Assembly: GCA_945919465.1 (NCBI GenBank)
Contig: CAMEJG010000005.1
Coordinates: forward strand, 16,923-80,922
Direction: 5' to 3'
DNA: 64,000 nucleotides
Source of the DNA: an uncultured Anaeroplasma sp.
GTDB lineage: Bacteria > Bacillota_I > Bacilli_A > Acholeplasmatales > Anaeroplasmataceae
Positions 19,340 through 30,100 of the stretch are shown here, one piece after another. Under the pieces are notes generated by a model. It was given only the letters and a program-made list of their open reading frames with translations, ran no database searches and had not been told where the DNA came from. The first letter of the stretch is position 1. The number at the start of each line of letters is the position of its first letter. The position numbers and the translations under genes were made by a program.

Positions 19340-21127
19340 TTATTTACCTCCCTCTACTTCTTTTTCAAGAGTTTGTAAATAAACCATTCTTTGATATGTA
19401 GGAGAAATATTTAATAGATTCTCATGCGTATCAAATGCTTCTACTTCTCCATTATTTAAAACTAATATTCTATCTAAGCCAACTACAGTAGAAACACGCG
19501 ATGCAATGACTATTGTAGTTTTTCCTTTACGATATTTTTTTATATTTTCTAATATTTTTTCTTCTGTTTTAATATCAACAGCTGAAACTGAATCATCCAT
19601 AATCATAATAGGAGCATTTTTTATATACGCTCTAGCAATAGAGATTCTTTGTTTTTGCCCCCCAGATAGACTAACTCCTCTTTCTCCCGTAATAGTATCA
19701 TATCCATCCTTAAATTCAATAATATTATTATCTACATCAGAAAAAATAGCAGCTTCTTTAATTTTATCAAATTCAATATCCATATCACTTAAAGCAATAT
19801 TATTTCTTATTTTTTCACTAAATAAGAAATTATCCTGAGGCACATATCCAATAGATTCTCTTAACGATTTAATATCACAATCCATTAAATCAATATCGTC
19901 AATAAAAATACTATTTTTAGGAATATTATATAATCTTAATAAAGACTTAGCTAAGGTTGTTTTTCCACTACCAATTTTTCCTACAACACCAATAATTTCT
20001 CCAGACTTAATTTCTATTGAAATATTATTTAAACTTTTATAATCACAATTTGGATAATTAAAAGAGTAATTATTAAATCTAATATTACCTTTAATATTAT
20101 TTAATTTAATAGCATTTTTAGGATTCTCTATTTCTTCTATTTCATCTAAAAACTTAGAAATTCTAGAATATGAAGCTTTTGCCCTAGAGCGTCTTGATAC
20201 AATTTGTCCTAATGCCATCATTGGCCAAATCATAATATCAAAATATCCAATGAATGTTACTAAGTCTCCAGCCTTTAATTCTATTTCATGACCAAATAAA
20301 ACAACTGGTTCTCTTAATGTATAACAATATGTAAAATAACCACCTAGTCCCATTAATAAAGACATAATTATAATAATAATTAATGAAATTAATACATCAA
20401 ATATTACTGATATTCTAGCAAAATTAATATTAACATCCTTATTTTTTCTTGCGATTTTGCTAAAATGATGAATCTCACTAGTACCCTTTACAAAGGCTTT
20501 AATTACTCTAATTCCTGTAAAATTTTCTAAAGAAAAATCATATAGTTCATCAAAAGCTTCTTGTCTTTCTTTCCATTTTAATGCCATAAATTTTTCAACT
20601 AATAAACCCCAAACAACAATTAATAGCATTGGAATTAATGCAATTAAAGCTAATACCCAATCTAATAATATCATTTTAATAGCAACTAATAATGATAAAA
20701 ATACAGCATCAAATAGCATAATAAAGCCCCAACCTAGATATTCTTCTATTGTTTCTAAATCAGTAGTATATAATGCCATTATATTACCAACTTTATTTTC
20801 ATGATAGAAACGCTCTGATAATCTTAATGATTTTAAAAACATATCATTCCTTAATCCCTCTTGAGTTTTTAAAGAAGCATTAAATAATGAAAATCTCCAT
20901 AGCATTCTACCTAAAAACATTAAGAATGCTACTCCAACAACAATAAGAACATATTTAGTTATTAAATCAATATCAATATTATTACTAGATGCTAAATCAA
21001 CAACCTTACCTAAATAATTAGGAATATATAATTGAAAATAATCTACAATTACAAGTCCAATAACACCAATAATATATAATCCTAAATATTTAATATAATA
21101 TTTATTTAAATATTTACCAAACAGCAT
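19340..21127 (-). CDS. ABC exporter half-transporter with degenerate nucleotide site
   Basis: Partner of the downstream half-transporter. The ORF track starts at 21208, inside the preceding gene's terminator hairpin. The ATG at 21127 has GGGAG eight bases upstream and gives a 595-aa protein matching its 594-aa partner. It has six membrane segments, Walker A GKIGSGKTTL and signature LSGGQKQRISIAR. Walker B ends in DDS in place of the usual DE, and the switch His is Ser (IASRVSTV). Loss of catalytic Glu and His in one subunit is the known asymmetric pattern of heterodimeric exporters, so the pair should have one active and one degenerate ATP site. Confidence 0.92.
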   Translation of the reverse strand: MLFGKYLNKYYIKYLGLYIIGVIGLVIVDYFQLYIPNYLGKVVDLASSNNIDIDLITKYVLIVVGVAFLMFLGRMLWRFSLFNASLKTQEGLRNDMFLKSLRLSERFYHENKVGNIMALYTTDLETIEEYLGWGFIMLFDAVFLSLLVAIKMILLDWVLALIALIPMLLIVVWGLLVEKFMALKWKERQEAFDELYDFSLENFTGIRVIKAFVKGTSEIHHFSKIARKNKDVNINFARISVIFDVLISLIIIIIMSLLMGLGGYFTYCYTLREPVVLFGHEIELKAGDLVTFIGYFDIMIWPMMALGQIVSRRSRAKASYSRISKFLDEIEEIENPKNAIKLNNIKGNIRFNNYSFNYPNCDYKSLNNISIEIKSGEIIGVVGKIGSGKTTLAKSLLRLYNIPKNSIFIDDIDLMDCDIKSLRESIGYVPQDNFLFSEKIRNNIALSDMDIEFDKIKEAAIFSDVDNNIIEFKDGYDTITGERGVSLSGGQKQRISIARAYIKNAPIMIMDDSVSAVDIKTEEKILENIKKYRKGKTTIVIASRVSTVVGLDRILVLNNGEVEAFDTHENLLNISPTYQRMVYLQTLEKEVEGGK

Positions 21128-21183
21128 AATTCCATCTCCCACTAAACATAAATAATTATACAATTTTATCATTAATATTACTA

Positions 21184-21212
21184 GAAAAAACAGTGGAATT
21201 TTTCCCACTGTT
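21184..21212 (-). terminator. Intrinsic terminator after cotE
   Basis: On the minus strand a perfect 8-bp stem (AACAGTGG/CCACTGTT, 8-base loop) is followed by TTTTTT immediately after the cotE stop. It isolates cotE from the ABC operon and overlaps the false 21208 start. Confidence 0.88.
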
Positions 21213-21214
21213 AG

Positions 21215-21727
21215 TTATTCTTTTATAAAGTCCTCATTAACCTCTATATCTAGATCCTCAAAATCAATATCTTCAGGCTCTACTGGATGGAAAACTGTAA
21301 CCTGCATTTTGGTTTCTCCAATTATTTCAGCAAGTATTTCAAATTCTATTTCTAATTTAACTTCATCTTCTACTATTCTTGCATCTACTACCTTAGGATG
21401 TCTTAATATTTTAGCTAATACATCATCACTATTTTTTAAATAGTCATTAACTATTCTTTTAACTTTGATATTTTTCTTATATGGTATTATTTCTCTTAAT
21501 ACATCTGTTTTAGTATTTTCCATACTAGAATACCAAATATTTACTTCAAAGCTACCGTTAATATCAACTATATCATCAATTTTTGAAGCTTCAAATTCAT
21601 GATTAATTATCCAACAGCCTAATATTGAATATGGATGTACATTAGTTTTAAGGTTATGAGATATATGCATTGTCTTTTTACCTTTAGCAACAACTGCCTT
21701 AGTGACAATTTCACGTACTTCGTTCAT
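21215..21727 (-). CDS. cotE: Outer spore coat morphogenetic protein CotE-like
   Basis: The N-terminal half strongly resembles Bacillus CotE, which directs assembly of the outer spore coat. It has REIVTKAVVAKGKK, then SILGCWIINHEFEASKI and VNIWYSSMENTKT, then VLAKILRHP and an EFLAEVVGETK-like EILAEIIGETKMQV. The C terminus is acidic, as in CotE. The start is moved to the ATG at 21727, eight bases after GGAGG; the track's earlier codon is a TTG. The gene sits a few kb from mutS-mutL, as in Bacillus, where cotE directly precedes mutS. It ends in its own terminator. A sigma-factor-dependent sporulation promoter was not identified. Confidence 0.88.
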   Translation of the reverse strand: MNEVREIVTKAVVAKGKKTMHISHNLKTNVHPYSILGCWIINHEFEASKIDDIVDINGSFEVNIWYSSMENTKTDVLREIIPYKKNIKVKRIVNDYLKNSDDVLAKILRHPKVVDARIVEDEVKLEIEFEILAEIIGETKMQVTVFHPVEPEDIDFEDLDIEVNEDFIKE

Positions 21728-21896
21728 TAACAATACCTCCCTTTTTATTATATGAAATAAAAATATTTTTGTTTTATTTCATTTATATATTAATACAATA
21801 TAATATATGAAAAATTATTATTTTTGAGATTATTTACATTATTTATATATAAATTAATAATAAAAAGTATTATAATATCAAAAAAAGGTGATGTTA

Positions 21897-22931
21897 ATGA
21901 AAGATAAAATAGATCAAAATCCAAGACAAATAGAATTATTTGAAAAATATTATAATATTGATAAAGAAAATAAAATTATAGGTATTACTATGCATTATGA
22001 AAAAGCTAGTGATATTTTAAATATTAATTTAGGTAATCCTAATAAGCCTCTTTTTTCATTAGAAGTATTAAAGGATATCAGTAATATTATTAGCAATACT
22101 CCTTATGGATATAAAGTTGAATTATGCTTTGAAATAGCTGATTATGAATCATATTCTCCAGAAATAATAATAGAATCTTTTAATGATTCATTAGAATTGA
22201 ATCAATATTCAGCAAGAAACCATCGTCAAAGAAAAGAATTTCTTTCAGGTATTTTAATATTAATTGGCATTATTCTTTTATTAATATTAGTTTTAGGTAG
22301 AAATCTTAATTGGTTTATTAATTCTTTAAGAAACAGTATTATTGAAGAAGTATTAAATATTACTGCTTGGGTATTTGTATGGGAAGCAGTAACTCAATTA
22401 TTTCTCACTTATTCTGAACAAGGTATTTTATCAATTAGTATTAGAAAAAAAGTTGAAAGAATAAAAATGCTTAAAAAAGGAAATATAGAACCACTCGCAA
22501 TAGAAAATTCAAATGAAATTTTTAGTGAATGGGTTAATGAAGCTTTAGTGAAAAGAATTGGAAAAATATTTACACTAATATCAGGATTTTTATTTCTATT
22601 TTTATCATTTTTCACAATGTATAATTTCTTATCATTATCTTTTTCAGATACAATTAATAATGAATATTATGCTATTTTTTCAATAATAACAATTACTTCT
22701 ACTATATTATATTTACTTGCTGGAATAGGGGGCATTTTATTATATAGAGATTTAAATAAAAATATAACTAAATATATAGGTCTATATACAATATTCTTAT
22801 CTATAGGAGTATTATTAAGTTTAACTACTGCAATATTAATTCATAATGTAGAATTATTAATAATTAGTGTAGTCTCTATTATTGTTGATATAATATATGT
22901 TATAGGCTATTTAATTGATAAAAGAAAGTAA
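21897..22931 (+). CDS. Polytopic membrane protein, function unknown
   Basis: I do not recognise this protein. An N-terminal soluble domain of about 110 residues precedes roughly six hydrophobic segments, in pairs at residues ~115-165, ~225-290 and ~295-340. A cytoplasmic-looking stretch between the second and third segments contains EWVNEALVKRIGK. The start is moved to the ATG at 21897, which sits right after AGGTGAT; the track begins at a GTG three codons earlier. A TATAAT at about 21870 is a likely -10. The gene is divergent from cotE and ends in a strong terminator just before the CRISPR array, so it marks the left edge of the accessory region. No link to CRISPR is shown. Confidence 0.75.
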   Translation: MKDKIDQNPRQIELFEKYYNIDKENKIIGITMHYEKASDILNINLGNPNKPLFSLEVLKDISNIISNTPYGYKVELCFEIADYESYSPEIIIESFNDSLELNQYSARNHRQRKEFLSGILILIGIILLLILVLGRNLNWFINSLRNSIIEEVLNITAWVFVWEAVTQLFLTYSEQGILSISIRKKVERIKMLKKGNIEPLAIENSNEIFSEWVNEALVKRIGKIFTLISGFLFLFLSFFTMYNFLSLSFSDTINNEYYAIFSIITITSTILYLLAGIGGILLYRDLNKNITKYIGLYTIFLSIGVLLSLTTAILIHNVELLIISVVSIIVDIIYVIGYLIDKRK

Positions 22932-22932
22932 T

Positions 22933-22982
22933 AAAAGAGTAATCATTTTGGATTTAATGTCCAATAAGATGATTACTCTTTT
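22933..22982. terminator. Strong terminator between membrane gene and CRISPR array
   Basis: A perfect 14-bp stem (AAAAGAGTAATCAT and its complement) carries a second small stem (TTGGA/TCCAA) in its loop, and ends in T-rich sequence. It lies right after the membrane gene stop and close to the distal end of the array, so it may end transcripts from both sides. Confidence 0.88.
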
Positions 22983-22994
22983 AATTTAACAATA

Positions 22995-25281
22995 GAATAC
23001 ATTTAAAAATATTTAACATACCTAGCAAACATTAAAGGTATAGTTAGTGCAGTACCTAAGTGTATTCTACCTATTGTATTTAACATACCTAGCAAACGGT
23101 TTATATAATAAATATGGCTTTACATCTGTATTCTACCTATTGTATTTAACATACCTAGCAAACGAGGCTGGAACTAAAGCCAAAGCTGAATATGTATTCT
23201 ACCTATTGTATTTAACATACCTAGCAAACAAAGTTTTAAAGAAGCCCTTAATTTTTTTGTATTCTACCTATTGTATTTAAAATACCTAGCAAACGATTGT
23301 GCAAGGCTCCAATTAGTTCCTACCTGTATTCTACCTATTGTATTTAACATACCTAGCAAACCCCTCCACAATGCCCTTTTATTTTAGAATAGTATTCTAC
23401 CTATTGTATTTAACATACCTAGCAAACACTTTTACTAATAATGTTCTTGATGCTACAAGGTATTCTACCTATTGTATTTAACATACCTAGCAAACTGTTT
23501 GTTTCATTAAATTTGCTCATTATATGTATTCTACCTATTGTATTTAACATACCTAGCAAACCGATAGAAAAGGAAACTTATCATTTGTAAAGTATTCTAC
23601 CTATTGTATTTAACATACCTAGCAAACTTCGTCATCCATTGCATCCACTAGGAATGATGTATTCTACCTATTGTATTTAACATACCTAGCAAACAAAAAT
23701 AAGACCATTGATTACTAATATTAGGTATTCTACCTATTGTATTTAACATACCTAGCAAACGTTGTAAATGATATTCCAAGTTTTTTTAATGGTATTCTAC
23801 CTATTGTATTTAACATACCTAGCAAACCACAGCTGCTATTAGTACATGGTACATTTCTGTATTCTACCTATTGTATTTAACATACCTAGCAAACAGATAG
23901 AGAGTGAATCTTAAGCAAGCTTTGTATTCTACCTATTGTATTTAACATACCTAGCAAACTGAAGTTATATTTGATTCTAGAAGCTATACGTATTCTACCT
24001 ATTGTATTTAACATACCTAGCAAACTCGTGAGTGGGAAAAATCAAGACTTAAAGCAGTATTCTACCTATTGTATTTAACATACCTAGCAAACATTTATGG
24101 GGAAATAGAGAAAATTTTAGATGTATTCTACCTATTGTATTTAACATACCTAGCAAACATTAAGCATGTATCTAATATATGAATTAACGGTATTCTACCT
24201 ATTGTATTTAACATACCTAGCAAACATCGCATTGAATTCATAATTACACCCCATAGTATTCTACCTATTGTATTTAACATACCTAGCAAACGCATAAGTG
24301 CTATCATTAATATCAATAATAGTATTCTACCTATTGTATTTAACATACCTAGCAAACAAAGTCTGATATATGTAAGCAACTACACCAGTATTCTACCTAT
24401 TGTATTTAACATACCTAGCAAACTCTATGTTTTGGCTTGGTCTTGCTTGTGGTGTATTCTACCTATTGTATTTAACATACCTAGCAAACTACACACATTG
24501 TAGGTGTTTCTTTCATTGAGTATTCTACCTATTGTATTTAACATACCTAGCAAACAGATAACCACCAAGTTTTTTTGTAATTTCTGTATTCTACCTATTG
24601 TATTTAACATACCTAGCAAACGCAACTAACATGTTAATTATTCTCCTTTTCGTATTCTACCTATTGTATTTAACATACCTAGCAAACGTTGCAAGTGAGA
24701 TATATTATTTATATGTAGTATTCTACCTATTGTATTTAACATACCTAGCAAACATAGTTCACGATATATTCAACTAATATTCTGTATTCTACCTATTGTA
24801 TTTAACATACCTAGCAAACATGAATGGTGCAAGTAAATTCTTTGATGTCGTATTCTACCTATTGTATTTAACATACCTAGCAAACAGGGTGGAGTTGGTT
24901 TTGACTCACATAGAGTATTCTACCTATTGTATTTAACATACCTAGCAAACGTAAATAATAGCAGCTCTTCATTTAAAGTATGTATTCTACCTATTGTATT
25001 TAACATACCTAGCAAACTAATTCACGAAGTGTTATATTCATTTTTTTGTATTCTACCTATTGTATTTAACATACCTAGCAAACAATAGCATTGTAATACA
25101 TTTCTTTGAATATGTATTCTACCTATTGTATTTAACATACCTAGCAAACATCCTTAGTTACATAATGATTAAAATCATCGTATTCTACCTATTGTATTTA
25201 ACATACCTAGCAAACCCCCTCCCGAGCATACTTGCGAGGGTATCGGTATTCTACCTATTGTATTTAACATACCTAGCAAAC
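22995..25281 (-). CRISPR. Type II-A CRISPR array, 35 repeats and 34 spacers
   Basis: I count 35 copies of a 36-bp repeat that begins GTATTCTACCTATTG and ends CATACCTAGCAAAC on the + strand, with 29-32 bp spacers (mostly 30, period about 66). In crRNA orientation the repeat begins GTTTGCTAGGTATG on the minus strand, as in type II-A, so the array is transcribed in the same direction as the cas genes. The copy at 22995-23030 keeps only its last ~21 bases and marks the old, leader-distal end. The copy at 23259 has one substitution (TTAAAATACC). All others read as identical. The newest spacer adjoins csn2. Several track ORFs here are artefacts of the 66-bp period. Confidence 0.99.
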
Positions 25282-25345
25282 CTCAAACCAATTTTTGAGG
25301 CCTGCTAGAACTCAATTTATATGTTAAATATATTTATAATATACA
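25282..25345 (-). promoter_or_regulatory. CRISPR leader end with TTTGAG anchor
   Basis: Read on the minus strand, the sequence entering the first repeat ends GGTTTGAG, then GTTTGCTAGG. TTTGAG matches the core of the ATTTGAG leader-anchoring sequence known to fix the site of spacer insertion in streptococcal type II-A systems. The same bases form an inverted repeat (CTCAAA/TTTGAG, six-base loop). Only 52 bases separate the array from the csn2 stop, so the array promoter must overlap the end of csn2. TATAAA- and TATAAT-like elements occur near 25320-25345, but no single promoter stands out. Confidence 0.7.
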
Positions 25346-25969
25346 CCAATCTTCATCAAGAATCAATTCGATTTTTTCATGTGAAATGGAAGAATAACTA
25401 ATATTAACTACACTAGCATTTAATAAAATCAATTCATAATTTAACATTTCCATCTCTTTACTATTTAATAATGAAGATAATCCAAAAATGATAAATAATT
25501 TTTTTGAAAATAATTCAATATTTATTTTTAAGTATTGTAATAAATTTGTATAATAATCAGATGATATTTTATACTTTATACCTAAACTAGATAATAGTTT
25601 TGAAATATCTATTTGAGGATCGTAATCAATTTCAAAATTTGATGATAACACTAATTCTTCTGAAAGATTAAATAATAGTTCTTCTAATCTAAATAATTCT
25701 TTATTAAAACTTTCATGTAACCTTTTCTCAATTAATTTATATAAAGACTTAATAATTTTTGTATCATTAATATCAATATTTATTGGATCATATATGATAA
25801 TTGATTCTTTCATTAATTCAAATGTTTTATCATCAACACTCAATATTATTTCCGAATCAATATCCAAAGCTATTTTTCTATATATAACTGGATCTTTAAT
25901 AATAATTTGATATATTCCATTTTCAACTTCAAATGCCTTTCCAATAGAATCAATAAATAATTTTATCAT
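25334..25969 (-). CDS. csn2: Adaptation protein Csn2
   Basis: Csn2 is the type II-A marker, a ring-forming DNA-end-binding protein needed for spacer acquisition with Cas1, Cas2 and Cas9. The C-terminal region aligns by eye with streptococcal Csn2: KLFIIFGLSSLLNSKEM, then ELILLNASVVNISYS and a terminal ELILDEDWCIL (compare ILDEDYFL). The middle shows DYDPQIDISKLLSSLGIKY, comparable to [20 protein letters not shown]. Length (211 aa) fits the short Csn2 form. It overlaps cas2 by four bases and ends next to the array leader. Confidence 0.93.
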   Translation of the reverse strand: MIKLFIDSIGKAFEVENGIYQIIIKDPVIYRKIALDIDSEIILSVDDKTFELMKESIIIYDPINIDINDTKIIKSLYKLIEKRLHESFNKELFRLEELLFNLSEELVLSSNFEIDYDPQIDISKLLSSLGIKYKISSDYYTNLLQYLKINIELFSKKLFIIFGLSSLLNSKEMEMLNYELILLNASVVNISYSSISHEKIELILDEDWCIL

Positions 25970-26286
25970 AGAATTATTAACCTTTCATCAGTTGAAATTA
26001 TATTAGAATTATCTTCACCAAGCATAATTGTCATATTATTAAATTGTTTTTCTGTAATAGGCAAAACAATAACATAGCCATTAGGAGGAAGCATTTTATT
26101 AACCTTTTCTATTGTAGAGTCAATGATTTGTTTATCTAATGCTAATTTTACATAAACAGATTCTTGAAGCATATAAAAGCCATTTTTTTTAATTTGTTTA
26201 ACAAATCTGGAAAAAAATCTTTTTTCTTCTTTCGTAACACTTGGTAAATCAAAAAACAATAATAATCTCATAAATCTATAACTCAT
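25966..26286 (-). CDS. cas2: CRISPR-associated protein Cas2
   Basis: Cas2 forms the central dimer of the Cas1-Cas2 integration complex. It shows the ferredoxin-like start MRLLLFFDLP with the conserved Asp (residue 13), then RRFxKxL-like FFSRFVKQIKKNGFYMLQESVYVKL, and the PPNGYVIVLPITEKQF strand. Length (106 aa) is typical. It ends in TGA, which supports the standard genetic code for this genome. It overlaps cas1 by 11 bases and csn2 by four. Confidence 0.96.
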   Translation of the reverse strand: MSYRFMRLLLFFDLPSVTKEEKRFFSRFVKQIKKNGFYMLQESVYVKLALDKQIIDSTIEKVNKMLPPNGYVIVLPITEKQFNNMTIMLGEDNSNIISTDERLIIL

Positions 26287-27148
26287 ATTCTATAAAATGT
26301 ATCTTTCCTTTATCTCCAGATAATAAATATCCCATTAAATCTTCAACATATAATTTAATTGCATTGTCAAGAAAAATATCTTTGCCAACATATTTTACTT
26401 TTTTTGACAATAATTCTATGAATTTCAATTTGAAATTATCATCATTAATTTCATTTTTAATTATTAATGAATCTACTAATGGTCTAAGGGGCTCCATCAA
26501 ATCACAAGAAAGATTAAAAGAGTTAGATTCTCCAATATGGTGAACTCCTAATTCAGTTAAATACCCAAGTATCTTAACTTCCCTATTTACTGCAGATAAA
26601 ATAATTGAATAACCATAGTTTAAATATTTATTAATATTACATTCATCATCTCTAGAAAAATCTTTACCAAATAAAGAATTAAAATAAACCTTAGCTGCAT
26701 GACCTTCTCTATTTGTTTTATCATCCTCAATCACATTTAAAGAATAATCAACTAATAATTGATAACTATCGTATTTTTTCAAATAATTTAAATTTTTTGC
26801 TTGATTAATTATTTTCATTACTACTATTTCATTCCATAATATATTTTTAAATTCTTGTGAAATTACCATTTGGGATTTTATTTTCCTGTAAGAATAAAAA
26901 TTATTTTGATATGGTACTAATTCTCCTTCAGGGTTATGTTTATCATCAATAAAAATCACTTTTATTTTTCTTTTCATTAATTCAAACAATAAACTAGAAG
27001 TTATAGACACCTGTAATGAATCAATTACAAGTGTCTTTATCTCATCTAATAATATTAACTTCTCAGTCTCTGAATTTTTATAAACAAGATAATTTAATGA
27101 ATATTCTAGTTTACATCTGCTGCTAACCATTACTGTTCTAAATGCCAT
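26276..27148 (-). CDS. cas1: CRISPR integrase Cas1
   Basis: Cas1 is the metal-dependent integrase that inserts new spacers at the leader end. The metal ligands are visible: Glu148 (NREGHAAKVYF), His204 (VHHIGESN) and Glu219 (CDLMEPLRP). The N-terminal beta domain starts FRTVMVSSRCKLEY. Length (290 aa) is normal for type II-A Cas1. Its ATG overlaps the cas9 stop by one base, so the four cas genes form one coupled operon in the order cas9-cas1-cas2-csn2. Confidence 0.97.
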   Translation of the reverse strand: MAFRTVMVSSRCKLEYSLNYLVYKNSETEKLILLDEIKTLVIDSLQVSITSSLLFELMKRKIKVIFIDDKHNPEGELVPYQNNFYSYRKIKSQMVISQEFKNILWNEIVVMKIINQAKNLNYLKKYDSYQLLVDYSLNVIEDDKTNREGHAAKVYFNSLFGKDFSRDDECNINKYLNYGYSIILSAVNREVKILGYLTELGVHHIGESNSFNLSCDLMEPLRPLVDSLIIKNEINDDNFKLKFIELLSKKVKYVGKDIFLDNAIKLYVEDLMGYLLSGDKGKIHFIEYEL

Positions 27149-30100
27149 TATTCGCTTGGAACCTCAAATAATTCTTTAGAATAATACCCAGTAATTGATT
27201 CAGAAATAAATTTCATACCGGGTTTAAGTTTCTTACTAACCGCTAGCTTTCCAGAATTAGCACTTAAGTTTACTAATTTTAAATTTGCTAATTGTCTTGT
27301 GTTAGTTTGAAGAAGTTTTAATAACTCATAACAAATAAAAATATATTCCTCGATATTTAATTCTCCATCCCATGCATCTAGCTTTTCATGCAATGATAAT
27401 ATGTTACTGTAAGAATATACCTTCTTTGCCATTTTATCAATAATTATCTTAAATAGATATTTAACTTCATCAATAGATAATTCAGTTCCATCACTTTTTT
27501 GAGTTGCAGGAGATATATATACTACATTATCCTTTGCAAGCATCAAATATCCTAAGCGCTTATTATCATAATACTTTTCCAATTTTTTTATGATAACAAT
27601 ATCTTTCTTAGAAAAATATCTATCAGAAAGATTCTTGATATTGTATGAATCATCTGTTTTACTAGCAATACAATATTTCAATTCATTTTGTCTTACAACA
27701 ATATTAGATCGTATATCATTATGAATAATCTCATAGTTTTGATATTTACTTTGTTTCATATATGAATCTATATTATTTTCATAAGCCTTTGGAATTGGTT
27801 CAAGAATGTATTCTATTTTACCTTTTGATGATATATTCTTTACTATAATATATTTTGAGAATGAATATGATGTAAATCCACCATATTGAGAAATATCTGA
27901 CCTTGGATCAGTCAACGAAACTGGGGCTGTTCCTTTACCTGCAGGATTAATAGTTACTTTTTTTAATAATTCATTAGAGCTATATGTACGAGTAGTCTCC
28001 TTGACATCATATCTTTCATATAGATTATGATTAATTAATTTAAGCATTTTATCTAATTCCCAAATTGGTTTGCCATTAATATAACGATTTTTTTCTAATA
28101 TTTTCATAGGATTCATAGTTTTATTTTCGGTCTTCATTCGATAATAATCAATATATCCATTGAAATGATTAAAGGTATAATATTTATTAACTGCTCTACC
28201 AATGACAACATTAAGATAAGCATCATGAGCATGATGGAAATTATTTGCTAATCTTGACTTTGGCCAATTAAACTTATGTCTAGCATCTGATACTATTTCT
28301 GCTTTAGAATAAATAATATTTGTTGCAGGGACATTTTTAAATAGCTTCAAAGTAGTAATTAGACCTTTTACAGCTTGATTAGTTGCTACTATTTGTCTAT
28401 TTACAAAAGATTCAAGTTCAGTAGGATTTAATTCTTTTTTAGTTAATCTAGAATATTTTTCTTTAGAAATTAAATCTTTAGAAGATAAAAATTCATAAAA
28501 TTTATATGCTTGAGGATGTAAGAAGCCTTTTAACTCAAATAGCATATCATCCTGCTTTTTATTATTGTAAGACTTTAGTACTAATACCTTATTACTCATT
28601 GAATCATCTTTTACTAAAGATTGAGGATAAATATGGTCAACATCATACATATTATTTTTTTGTAGTAAAGTACCAAAATCTATCTTTTCAAGTGAATACA
28701 TGCATCGTCCTAATTGAGTAAAATATAAATAAATCATGTCAGAACGAAGATTATTTTTATTTAACTCTAATTTTTCCTCTAATTCTTTTAAATCAACATC
28801 AAATGGTAAATTTTTGCAATTGCTATATAATTCTTTTATGCGATCATATCTTGAAGTAGATTGAACGTTCTTTTCTTTTTTATTAGTTCTTGTGCATTCA
28901 ATATAATATTTGTCAATTTTATGATTTAAAATACGTTCGACTTCTTCTATAATTTTATATGCTTGAACTAATGGCCTATGATTTATAGGAGATATGGCAA
29001 TATTTTCACTCAAAAAATCATCTAATGATAAGCCATCTACAATATATTCAGAATTATATTCATCAATAATATCTGAATATCTATAATCAGGATGAAATAA
29101 TATCTCTTGTAAATTCATATTGGTTTTTTCCATAACGTCAAGTAAGGTTCCATAAATCTCACCAGTATTAGGATTAATAATCTTCAATCCATTAATAAAT
29201 TTATAAGATAAATTTGAATAATCTTTATAATTTAAATCTTTTATTTTCTTTACAATTGCTTTATCAAGATTATAAACATTAATTAATCTTTTTTCTAATC
29301 TGTTCTTATCACTAAAAATAACAATATCTTTTATTATTTGTTCAATAGTATCCAGATTAGTTTCAACATCACCAAATAACTCTTTGAACTTAATATATGA
29401 AGACATATCACAATTAACTTCAGGTAAATCCTTAAGTTTTGTTGTAGAAATAACATTATCACCATAATTGGCCTTTAAGTATTCCAAAATATCTTTTTTT
29501 GTAGGTTTCTTCGTCTTTAAAAAAACATTATTAAATAATGACATTTTGATTTCATAACTAATTAATGCGCCATTAATATTTAATTTATTTAAATATGATA
29601 AGCAATTATATTTTGAAAATACTATAGAATTCTTTGGCAAACAATAATCAGTGCTACCTTTTAAATATGTACATTTTCTTTGCATTCTTTGGATAAATTC
29701 AATTTCTGTTTTATCTAAATCTATCATTTCCTCATAATTCCAAGGATAGATTTTTCCATCATTCTTGCGAACCATCCAAGCTTTATCGCTCTTTTCAACT
29801 GTTGTTAATGGACCAACATAATATGGAATAACGAATTTAAAAATAGATATTATTTTATCATAATTTGTAGTTTCATTATTTTCATCATTAATAAATGAAT
29901 AATATTTAGATTGTTTATCAAGTATAGTCTTAATTTCCATCAAATTCAATTGCATAGGAATAGAACCATTTTGATCAGAATTTTGTCTCAATAGAAAATC
30001 ATTATTATCTATTTTCATTTTAAAATAATTAATTTCATCTACTGCATTATTATCTTTTATACTTGAAAACAATGATAATAGATATTTATAGAAATCCTCA

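Noticed and set aside
21128-21208. 81-bp N-terminal extension of the second ABC half-transporter in the ORF track
   Set aside because: It begins inside the cotE terminator, lacks a ribosome site and makes the protein longer than its partner; the ATG at 21127 has GGGAG.
22986-23000. Partial inverted copy of the repeat end (CAATAGAATAC) next to the terminal degenerate repeat
   Set aside because: The match is about 11 bases with a three-base gap in AT-rich DNA; chance similarity is likely.
23047-25308. Track ORFs of 66-83 aa inside the CRISPR array (both strands)
   Set aside because: They arise because the 66-bp repeat-spacer period is a multiple of three, so each frame repeats the same peptide (for example VFYLLYLTYLAN). 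They have no ribosome sites.
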